Below, piece after piece: positions 32,600-40,311 of a stretch of DNA of 48,572 nucleotides (the stretch's first letter is position 1; each line of letters begins with the position of its first letter). This stretch comes from Chelatococcus sp. (GTDB lineage Bacteria; Pseudomonadota; Alphaproteobacteria; Rhizobiales; Beijerinckiaceae). Below the pieces are notes generated by a model. The model had not been told where the DNA came from and made no database searches. It saw nothing but the letters and a program-made list of their open reading frames with translations. The position numbers were made by a program, and so were the translations under genes. The stretch is taken from positions 1 to 48,572 of the forward strand of contig QFQY01000036.1 in NCBI GenBank assembly GCA_003248805.1, written 5' to 3'.

Positions 32600-33283
32600 A
32601 TGCGACTCCTGATTGTTGAAGACGATGCCGAGGCTGCGGCCTACCTGACCAAGGCGTTCCGCGAGCTCGGCCACGTCGCCGACCATGCCGGGGACGGCCT
32701 CGAGGGCTATGGCATGGCCGAGGGCGGGGGCTACGACGTGCTCATCGTCGACCGCATGCTGCCGCGCCTCGACGGCCTGTCGCTGATCCGGTCGCTGCGC
32801 GAGCAGAAGGACGAGACCCCCGCATTGATCCTGTCGGCCCTGGCGCAGGTCGACGACCGCGTGAAGGGATTGCGCGCCGGTGGCGACGACTACCTGCCCA
32901 AGCCTTATGCCTTTTCGGAGCTCCTCGCCCGCGTCGAGGTGCTGGCGCGCCGGCGCGGCGCCCCGGCCTCGGAGCCGACGACCTATCGCGTCGGCGATCT
33001 CGTGCTGGACAGGCTCGCGCACCGCGTCACGCGCGCCGGGCAGGAGATCGTGCTGCAGCCGCGCGAATTCCGCCTGCTCGAATATCTGATGAAGCATGCC
33101 GGGCAGGTCGTGACCCGGACGATGCTGCTGGAGAACGTCTGGGACTATCATTTCGATCCCCAGACCAACGTCATCGACGTGCATGTCAGCCGCCTGCGCG
33201 CCAAGGTCGACAAGGGTTTCGAGCAGCCGATGATCCACACCATCCGCGGCGCGGGATACATGGTCCGTGAAACCGCGCGCTGA
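32600..33283 (+). CDS. OmpR-family response regulator
   Basis: A 227-residue regulator. The receiver has acidic residues at 8-9, phosphoacceptor Asp51 in IVDRMLPRLDG, and Lys in DDYLPKPYAFSEL; the winged-helix DNA-binding domain has REFRLLEYLMKHAGQVVTRT and TNVIDVHVSRLRAKVD. It overlaps the kinase gene by 17 bases. Placement after an HtrA-like protease suggests an envelope-stress or metal response, but that is inference. It begins after the strong terminator, so a promoter must lie within the 26 bases between them or upstream in the stem. Confidence 0.92.
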   Translation: MRLLIVEDDAEAAAYLTKAFRELGHVADHAGDGLEGYGMAEGGGYDVLIVDRMLPRLDGLSLIRSLREQKDETPALILSALAQVDDRVKGLRAGGDDYLPKPYAFSELLARVEVLARRRGAPASEPTTYRVGDLVLDRLAHRVTRAGQEIVLQPREFRLLEYLMKHAGQVVTRTMLLENVWDYHFDPQTNVIDVHVSRLRAKVDKGFEQPMIHTIRGAGYMVRETAR

Positions 33284-34811
33284 CGCCCCGGTCGCGACGA
33301 CGCAGGCGGGCATGGCCATGCCGCGCAAGCCGCAGCGCTTCCTGCCGACGCTGTTCCGCACCACGGCCTTCAAGCTGACGGCGGCGTATCTCCTCATCTT
33401 CGCGCTCTTCGCCGCCTTCGTGCTCGGCTATGTCGCCTGGAACGCGCGCCGCCTGCTCGACGATCAGATCCGCTCGACCATCGACGCCGAGATCCAGGGG
33501 CTGGCGGAACAGCAGAGGCTCGGCGGCATCAGGCGCCTCGTCAACATCGTCGAGCGCCGCTCGCGCGAGCCCGGCGCCTCGCTCTATCTCGTCGCGACGC
33601 CGGTCGGGGAGCGCATCGCCGGCAATGTCGAGGCGCTGCCTCCCGGCACGCTCGACCGGCCGGGCGAGAGCGAGATCGAATATGCCCGCTCGAGCGAGAA
33701 CCTCGACCGGCCGAGCCGCGCGATCGTGCGCGTCTTCATCCTGCCGGCGGGGTTCCGCCTGCTGGTCGGGCGGGACGTCGAGGAGCGCGAGCGCCTCGGC
33801 ATCGTCATCCGCCGGGCGGCGGGCTGGTCGCTGGCGCTCGTCTTCGTCCTCGGCGTCTTCGCGAGCTGGTTCGTGGCGCGGCGCGTGCTCAAGCGCATCG
33901 ACGATATGAGCGCGACCGCCCAGGGGATCATGGAGGGCGATCTCAAGGGCAGGCTCGCCATCTCCGGAACCGGCGACGAGCTCGACCGCCTCGCACTCAA
34001 CCTCAACGCCATGCTCGACCGCATCGGCGAGCTGATGGCGGGCATGCAGCAGGTCTCCGACAACATCGCCCATGACCTCAAGACGCCGCTGACGCGGCTG
34101 CGCAACCGCGCCGAGCAGGCCCTGCGCTCGTCCGATTCGCCCGACGAGCTGCGCGCGGCGCTGGAAGGCGCCATCGACGAGGCCGACAGCCTCATCCGCG
34201 TCTTCAACGCGCTCCTGATGATCGCGCGGCTGGAAAGCGGCCGCATCGAGGAGGGCATGGCGAATCTCGACCTGTCCGAGATCGTCTCCGGCATGGCCGA
34301 GCTCTACGAGCCGCTGGCCGAGGAGGCGGGACTGTCCCTCGTGACGCAGGTCGAGCCCGGCCTTCGCATCACGGGCCACCGCGAGCTGATCGGCCAGGCG
34401 CTCGCGAACCTGATCGAGAACGCCCTCAAATACGGCAGGCCGGAGGCCGGCGACGGAGAGAAGGGCGAGGCCACGGTGACGGTCGCCGCCGCCCTCAGGG
34501 ACGACAGGATCGAGCTCTCCGTAGCCGATCACGGCCCCGGCATCCCCGAGGCGGATCGCGGCCGTGTGCTGGAGCGTTTCGTCCGGCTCGACGCCAGCCG
34601 CACCCAGCCGGGCTTCGGTCTCGGCCTCGCGCTGGCGGCCGGCGTCGTGCGCATGCATGGCGGCCAGCTCAGGCTCGAGGACAACGCGCCGGGCCTCAAG
34701 GTGGTGATCGCGCTGGCCGCCTTGCCGCCGGAGCCTGTGGACACGGGGGCGTCCGAGGCCGCTTCCGTCTCGACAGCGGAGCCGAAGCCTGCTGGCCTGC
34801 TCTCCGCGTGA
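33267..34811 (+). CDS. Sensor histidine kinase with HAMP domain
   Basis: A 514-residue kinase. Membrane segments lie near 37-59 and 187-208, with a short periplasmic loop between, then HAMP (residues about 208-262). The phosphoacceptor is His269 in DNIAHDLKTPLTRLRNR. The ATPase has NLIENALKYG, VADHGPGIPE and GFGLGLALAAGVV boxes. GTG 33267 overlaps the end of the regulator gene and ATG 33312 is a possible alternative; neither has a strong ribosome site. With its partner it forms an OmpR/EnvZ-type pair typical between degP and glnE in Hyphomicrobiales. Confidence 0.9.
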   Translation: MKPRADAPVATTQAGMAMPRKPQRFLPTLFRTTAFKLTAAYLLIFALFAAFVLGYVAWNARRLLDDQIRSTIDAEIQGLAEQQRLGGIRRLVNIVERRSREPGASLYLVATPVGERIAGNVEALPPGTLDRPGESEIEYARSSENLDRPSRAIVRVFILPAGFRLLVGRDVEERERLGIVIRRAAGWSLALVFVLGVFASWFVARRVLKRIDDMSATAQGIMEGDLKGRLAISGTGDELDRLALNLNAMLDRIGELMAGMQQVSDNIAHDLKTPLTRLRNRAEQALRSSDSPDELRAALEGAIDEADSLIRVFNALLMIARLESGRIEEGMANLDLSEIVSGMAELYEPLAEEAGLSLVTQVEPGLRITGHRELIGQALANLIENALKYGRPEAGDGEKGEATVTVAAALRDDRIELSVADHGPGIPEADRGRVLERFVRLDASRTQPGFGLGLALAAGVVRMHGGQLRLEDNAPGLKVVIALAALPPEPVDTGASEAASVSTAEPKPAGLLSA

Positions 34812-34827
34812 GCGTGGAGGATGAGGG

Positions 34828-37794
34828 ATGGACCGGCCGCTTTGCGAAAGGCTGACTGCCGCCCCCGTCCTGCCGGCGCGGGCGAAGGCCGGGGCGCTGC
34901 TCGCGCGCGAATTGCTGGAGCGCCTGCATGACGAGGCGGCGGCCGAGGCGCTGAAAGGTCACTTCGCGGAGCATCCCGCCTCCGCCGCGCTGGTGGCCGG
35001 TATCCTCGCCCATGCGCCGTTCCTGACCCAGATCATGCGCTTCGATCCTGCGGCGCTGCTGGCCTGCCTGACCACGTCGCCGGAGGCCCGGCGCGACGCG
35101 CTCCTGGCCGCCGTCGCGACGCAGGGCCGCGCCTGCAGCGAGACGCCCGAGCTGATGCGCCTGCTCAGGCTCTTCCGGCGCGACATGGCGCTGCTGGTCG
35201 CGCTGGCCGATATCGGCGGCGTCTGGGGCGTCGAGACGGTGACGCAGGCGCTGACGGCCACGGCCGACATCGCGGTCGGGCTCGCCACAGGGCACGTCCT
35301 GCGGGCCGCGGCCGATCTCGGCCGCATCCGGCTCGCCGATACCGACGATGGGTGGGGCCGGGACACCGGCCTCGTCGTCCTCGCGCTCGGCAAGCACGGT
35401 GCCGGCGAGCTCAATTACTCTTCCGATATCGATATCGTCGTGTTCTTCGATCCGGAACGCGCCGAGGCGGTCGGCGTCGCCGAGCCCACCGCCTTCTTCG
35501 TCAAGCTGACCCAGCAGATCGCGCGCATCCTCCAGGAGCGCACGCCGGACGGCTATGTCTTCCGCGTCGATCTGCGCCTGCGGCCGGACCCCGCCTCGAC
35601 CCATGTCGCCGTGCCGCTGCCGAGCGCCTTCTCCTATTACGAGACGGTCGGCCAGAACTGGGAACGCGCGGCGATGATCAAGGCGCGTCCCGTCGCCGGC
35701 GACATCGAACTCGGGCACCGCTTTCTGGCCGAGTTGGCCCCTTTCGTCTGGCGGAAATATTTCGACTTCGCGACCATCGCCGACATCCATGCGATGAAGC
35801 GCCAGATCCAGACGGTGAAGGGCCACGAAACCATCGCGGTGGCCGGTCACAACGTGAAGCTGGGGCGCGGCGGCATCCGCGAGATCGAGTTCTTCGTGCA
35901 GACGCAGCAGCTCGTCTTCGGCGGTCGTCGCCCCGGGCTGCGGGGGCCGCGCACGCTCGACATGCTGGGCGAGCTGACGGCCGAGGGCTGGATCACGCCC
36001 CAGGCCCGCGACGAGCTGTCCGATTCCTATCGCTGGCTGCGCACGATCGAGCATCGTCTGCAGATGCGGCACGACGAGCAGACCCAGACCCTGCCGAAGC
36101 AGAAGGAGGATCTGGAGGCGTTCGCCCGCTTCTGCGGCTATCCCTCGACGGCGGCCTTCGGCAAGGCGCTCACGGCCCATTCCCGCCGCGTCGAGGGGCA
36201 TTATGCGCTGCTGTTCGAGGAAGGGCCGAGCCTCGCCGCCGAGGCCGGCGCGCTGAGCTTCACCGGCTCCGAGCCCGATCCCGAAACGATGCAGACCCTG
36301 CAGAAGCTCGGGTTTCGCAACGCGCTGACGGCTGTCGAGACCGTGCGCGGCTGGCATTTCGGCCGCCGCGCCGCCGTCACCAGCGCGCGCGCCCGCGAGG
36401 TGCTGACCGAACTGACGCCCGCGCTCCTCGTCGCGCTCGGCCGCACCGCCGACCCCGACGGTGCGCTCGCCCATCTCGACAACGCCTTCGTGCGGATGCC
36501 GGCGGCGGTGGAGCTGCTCACGCTGCTGCGCTCGCACGCTTCGCTGCTGACGCTCTTCGCCGAGATTCTCGGCAGCGCGCCGCGTCTGGCGAAAGTGGCC
36601 GAGCTCCACCCCCATGTGCTCGACGGGGTCATCGACCCTGCCTTCGGCCAGGCCTCGCTCGACGTGGAAATGCTGGCGAAGCGCATCCGTGCCTTCGTCG
36701 GCTCGCCGCCGCCGAGCGTCGAGGACGGGCTCGACCGTCTGCGCGATGCCGCGCGCCAGGAGAATTTCCTCGTCGGCGCGCGGCTGCTCTCGGGTGTCTA
36801 TCCGGCCCAGGCTGCCGGCCGGGCCTATTGCGCCGTGGCGGAGGCCTGCCTGCGTGTCGCCTTCGACGATACCCGGAGCTCTTTCGCGGCCGATCACGGC
36901 ACGGTGGCGGGGGCGGAGACGGTCGTGCTCGGGCTCGGGCGGCTCGGGGCCGGCGAGCTCACGCCCTCATCGGATCTCGACCTGATCCTGCTCTACGACC
37001 GACCAGCGGAGGCCGATGGCAGCGACGGGCGCAAATCCCTCGATCCGGTGACGTGGCACGTCCGCTTCACGCAGCGGCTGGTGGCGGCGCTGACGGTGCC
37101 CACCCGGCGCGGCGCGCTCTATCAGGTCGACATGCGTCTGCGTCCCTCCGGCAACAAGAGCCCGGCTGCGACGCAGTTCGCCAGCTTCGAGGCCTATCAC
37201 GAGGGCGAGGCCGAGATCTGGGAGGAGATGGCGCTGACGCGCGCGCGCGTCGTCGCCGGGGATGCCGGTCTCGCAGGGCGTGCGGAAGCCTTGATCCGGG
37301 CGATCCTCTCTCGCCGGCGCAGCCCCGCGAAGGTCGCCGCGGCCGTCGCGGAGATGCGCGCCCTCATCGCCCGCGAGAAGGGCGAGGGGCATGACTGGGA
37401 CCTGAAGCTCGCCTCCGGCGGGCTGACCGATCTCGATTTCCTGGCGCAGTTCCTCATCCTCGCCCATGCCTGCGACCATCCGGAACTACTGGTGCGGGAG
37501 ACTGCCGCCGTCTTCGCGGCGGCGCGCGCGGCGGGCCTGCTCGATCCGGGAGACGCGGCGGCTCTGGAGGAGGCGGCCGTGCTGATCGGCGACGTCCATC
37601 TCTGGCAGCGCTTCACGGTGGACGAGGCCTTCGATCCGGCCGCCGTTCCCGCCCGCGTCCTCAACCGGATCGCGACGGCGGTTGGGCGCCCCGACACCCG
37701 CGTGCTGCGGGCCGAACTCGCCGAGATGCGCACGGGCGTGCGCGCCATCTTCAACCGGGTGCTGGGCGCGGCGCGGCGCGCGCCCCCGGCCTGA
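34828..37794 (+). CDS. glnE: Bifunctional glutamine synthetase adenylyltransferase/adenylyl-removing enzyme
   Basis: A 988-residue cytosolic enzyme that adenylylates and deadenylylates glutamine synthetase in response to PII and glutamine. Both nucleotidyltransferase domains are intact: the N-terminal one with GKHGAGELNYSSDIDIVVFF (about 188-207) and the C-terminal one with GLGRLGAGELTPSSDLDLIL (about 700-719). The central regulatory helical region and the GKNPx-type loops occur between. Length is normal. It begins 16 bases after the kinase stop and ends nine bases from the convergent PleC-like gene. Loss would leave glutamine synthetase unregulated, which fits the window's other nitrogen genes (urease). 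Confidence 0.96.
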   Translation: MDRPLCERLTAAPVLPARAKAGALLARELLERLHDEAAAEALKGHFAEHPASAALVAGILAHAPFLTQIMRFDPAALLACLTTSPEARRDALLAAVATQGRACSETPELMRLLRLFRRDMALLVALADIGGVWGVETVTQALTATADIAVGLATGHVLRAAADLGRIRLADTDDGWGRDTGLVVLALGKHGAGELNYSSDIDIVVFFDPERAEAVGVAEPTAFFVKLTQQIARILQERTPDGYVFRVDLRLRPDPASTHVAVPLPSAFSYYETVGQNWERAAMIKARPVAGDIELGHRFLAELAPFVWRKYFDFATIADIHAMKRQIQTVKGHETIAVAGHNVKLGRGGIREIEFFVQTQQLVFGGRRPGLRGPRTLDMLGELTAEGWITPQARDELSDSYRWLRTIEHRLQMRHDEQTQTLPKQKEDLEAFARFCGYPSTAAFGKALTAHSRRVEGHYALLFEEGPSLAAEAGALSFTGSEPDPETMQTLQKLGFRNALTAVETVRGWHFGRRAAVTSARAREVLTELTPALLVALGRTADPDGALAHLDNAFVRMPAAVELLTLLRSHASLLTLFAEILGSAPRLAKVAELHPHVLDGVIDPAFGQASLDVEMLAKRIRAFVGSPPPSVEDGLDRLRDAARQENFLVGARLLSGVYPAQAAGRAYCAVAEACLRVAFDDTRSSFAADHGTVAGAETVVLGLGRLGAGELTPSSDLDLILLYDRPAEADGSDGRKSLDPVTWHVRFTQRLVAALTVPTRRGALYQVDMRLRPSGNKSPAATQFASFEAYHEGEAEIWEEMALTRARVVAGDAGLAGRAEALIRAILSRRRSPAKVAAAVAEMRALIAREKGEGHDWDLKLASGGLTDLDFLAQFLILAHACDHPELLVRETAAVFAAARAAGLLDPGDAAALEEAAVLIGDVHLWQRFTVDEAFDPAAVPARVLNRIATAVGRPDTRVLRAELAEMRTGVRAIFNRVLGAARRAPPA

Positions 37795-37803
37795 AACGCT
37801 GTC

Positions 37804-40098
37804 TCAGGCGGCCTGCTGGAGCCGCTCCGGTGCGCCGCGCAGCGGCAGGTGCACCATCACGATCGTGCCCGCGCCTTCCGTCGAGCGCAGCCGGAGCGAG
37901 CCGCCATGCAGCTCCGCGAGCGAGCGGGCGATGGCGAGGCCGAGGCCCGAGCCGCCATAGCTGCGGGTGAGGTCGCCCTCGACCTGCTCGAAGGGGCGTC
38001 CGATCCGGCCGAGCTTTTCCCTCGGGATGCCGATGCCGGTGTCCTCGATGTAGATGTTGACCGCGCCCTGCGTCGGCTTGGTGCGCACCGCGATGCGCCC
38101 GCCCTCGGGCGTGAACTTGGCGGCGTTTTCGAGCAGGTTTCCGAGGATCTGGTAGAGCGCGTGCGGATCGGCTTCCAGATGGATGTCGGACGGGCCTTCC
38201 ATGGTGAAGGCGAGGTTCTTGCGGGCGATCTCGTCCTGGACGCTGCGTGCGGCCTCCGCGACGACCGAACCGATGCGGATCTCCGATTTCTCCAGGGTCC
38301 GCCTGCCGGATTCGAGGCGCGACATGTCCAGGATGTCGTCGATGATGCCGAGCAGGTAGCCGCCGCTCGTCCGGATGTCGCGGACATAGTCCTGGTACTT
38401 TTCGCCGAGCGGGCCGAACAGCCCGTCATGCATGATCTCCGAAAAGCCGATGATGGCGTTGAGCGGCGTGCGCAGCTCATGGCTCATATTGGCGAGGAAT
38501 TCGGACTTGGCGCGGTTGGCGCTCTCGGCCGCGGCCTTCTGCTCGAGATAGCGTTCGGCGAGGTCGGCGAGCTGCTGGGCCTGCGTCTCGAGCTTCTGGC
38601 GCGAGGCCTTGAGGTCGGTGACGTGGCGCAGGAGCTGGTGCTCGGAGCGCACGAGATGCTCCTCCTGCTGCTTGAGCTTGGTGATGTCGGTGCCCACGGA
38701 GACCGAGCCGCCGTCCTTGGTCCGGCGCCCGTTGATCTGCAGCCAGCGCCCGTCCGAAAGCTGGGCCTCGTAGGAGACCGCGCCGTCGACCGCGCGCAGC
38801 ATCTGGACCGGGCTCCGGTCGCTATTCGGCTGTGCGCTCAGCGCCATGATCTCGGAATGGCTGGTGCCGGGTACGAGAGCCTCCGGCGGCAACTGGTGGA
38901 GCTGCTGGTATTTGGCGTTGCAGAGCACCAGGCGCTTGTCGGCATCCCACAGCACGAAGGCCTCCGAGATGGCCTCGACGGCGTCGCGCAGGCGGGCATC
39001 GGCGGTGGCGGTGCGCTCGGCCATGCGGCGCTGCTCGGAGATGTCGACGACGATGCCGACCAGATGCTGCGAGCGGGTGCGGCGGTCGATGACGAGCTCG
39101 GCGCGGGCCTTGAGCCAGACCCAGTTGCCGGAGATGTCGCGGACGCGGAAGTCCTGGTCGACATGGGTGGCCTCGCCGCGGCTGAAGGCGTCCGCCAGCG
39201 CATAGAGGTCGATGTCGTCGGGATGGACGAAGCCGCTGACCTCGCCGAAGGACATGTACTCGCCGACCCGGTCATAGCCCAGCAGCGCGTACATCGAATC
39301 CGACCAGTAGATCCGGCCCCTGGCGAGGTCCCAGTCCCACAGGCCGCAATGCCCGCGATTGAGCGCGGTGTCGATCCGCTCGCGCACGCAGTCGCAGTCC
39401 TGGTCGGCGGCGCTGGCGCGCTTCGACTGCATCAGGAAGGCGACGGTGATGATGGCGAGCACGAGCCCCGCCGAGCCGAACAGGATCGCGAGGCTGGTGC
39501 GCCGGTCCTGCCAGGTCGCGAGCACGCGGGAGACGGGTTGCAGCACCGCGACCTGGCCGAGGGGGGCCTCCAGATTGCGGACGCTCGCGAAAGCCTCCTC
39601 GCCGCCGGGGAGGCTGATGCGCATCACGCCGGCGCGCTCCCCGAAGACGGTCAGCGGCTGGCTCTGTCCCAGGAAGTCGACCAGCGTGCGGTTGGTCTGG
39701 CCGATCACCGGCTCGCTGGCGATGACATGTCCGTCGGGTGTGCTGACATGGACGCCGCGCCCGTGGCGGGCGAGGTGGCGGGCCGCTGCCGCTGCGAGCA
39801 CGGGGCCGGGCGCGGCTCCGGCGCGCGAGGCCTTGTCGAGCTGCTGCGCGAGCAGCGCCGTGACCGTTTCGATGTCGCTCGCGGCGTCGGCCAGGGCCTC
39901 GTCGCGCATGGCATTCGTCTGCAGGATCGCGCCGGTCGCGAGGATGGCGACGAAGATCCCGACGAGAACGGGGATGAATGTCCGGAAGGTCGGCTCAAGG
40001 CTTTGAAAGCGTTGATGGAAAGGATGCGTCAACGATCGGGCGACACCCAGAATCGTATCCGCGCGCATTGCTGCGCAAGTCGCGTTGGCACGCGTCAT
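37804..40098 (-). CDS. pleC: PleC/DivJ/PdhS-type PAS sensor histidine kinase
   Basis: A 764-residue inner-membrane kinase. Membrane segments near 38-60 and 198-222 flank a periplasmic region of about 135 residues. Two PAS domains follow (about 245-355 and 365-480), then a coiled coil (490-525). The phosphoacceptor is His540 in FLANMSHELRTPLNAIIGFS, followed by FGPLGEKYQDYVRDIRTSGG, the DivJ/PleC/PdhS family hallmark next to the histidine; the ATPase has NLLENAAKFT, IEDTGIGIP and GGSGLGLAI. Such kinases set the DivK/PleD phosphorylation state in the cell cycle. The position between glnE and pepN matches pleC in rhizobia, as I recall; exact orthology is inference. AAGGGGGA precedes ATG 40098. 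Confidence 0.85.
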   Translation of the reverse strand: MTRANATCAAMRADTILGVARSLTHPFHQRFQSLEPTFRTFIPVLVGIFVAILATGAILQTNAMRDEALADAASDIETVTALLAQQLDKASRAGAAPGPVLAAAAARHLARHGRGVHVSTPDGHVIASEPVIGQTNRTLVDFLGQSQPLTVFGERAGVMRISLPGGEEAFASVRNLEAPLGQVAVLQPVSRVLATWQDRRTSLAILFGSAGLVLAIITVAFLMQSKRASAADQDCDCVRERIDTALNRGHCGLWDWDLARGRIYWSDSMYALLGYDRVGEYMSFGEVSGFVHPDDIDLYALADAFSRGEATHVDQDFRVRDISGNWVWLKARAELVIDRRTRSQHLVGIVVDISEQRRMAERTATADARLRDAVEAISEAFVLWDADKRLVLCNAKYQQLHQLPPEALVPGTSHSEIMALSAQPNSDRSPVQMLRAVDGAVSYEAQLSDGRWLQINGRRTKDGGSVSVGTDITKLKQQEEHLVRSEHQLLRHVTDLKASRQKLETQAQQLADLAERYLEQKAAAESANRAKSEFLANMSHELRTPLNAIIGFSEIMHDGLFGPLGEKYQDYVRDIRTSGGYLLGIIDDILDMSRLESGRRTLEKSEIRIGSVVAEAARSVQDEIARKNLAFTMEGPSDIHLEADPHALYQILGNLLENAAKFTPEGGRIAVRTKPTQGAVNIYIEDTGIGIPREKLGRIGRPFEQVEGDLTRSYGGSGLGLAIARSLAELHGGSLRLRSTEGAGTIVMVHLPLRGAPERLQQAA

Positions 40099-40158
40099 GC
40101 CCGTCCCCCTTCGGATACTTCACCGACAGTAAGATCGGGAGACGTGCCGCATCCCCGC

Positions 40159-40284
40159 GAATCACAGTCAGTTGAATCCGGGCGGGCCCTCTTGTCTAGC
40201 CTTGAGTTGAATCGACGCGACAGAATTCGCCTTATGGTTGTGTCGATATGGGCGGTGAATCTTGCGCGGGTAATGAAACGTTAA
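40159..40284 (-). promoter_or_regulatory. Cell-cycle-type control region: four GANTC sites and a CtrA-like box
   Basis: The 213-base region upstream of the PleC-like gene contains four GAATC (GANTC) sites at 40159-40163, 40174-40178, 40209-40213 and 40257-40261. GANTC is the CcrM methylation target used by GcrA in alphaproteobacteria, and such density is well above chance for GC-rich DNA. On the minus strand TTAACGTTTCATTAC (40284-40270) fits the CtrA consensus TTAA-N7-TTAA with one mismatch, about 170 bases before the start codon. No other gene is seen in the gap. Confidence 0.45.
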
Positions 40285-40311
40285 TCTTCCGGACAGGTGG
40301 GGTGCGCGCCC

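Noticed and set aside
31247..33397. A 716-codon minus-strand frame opposite degP and the response regulator
   Set aside because: Complement of two well-supported genes; low-complexity composition and no motifs.
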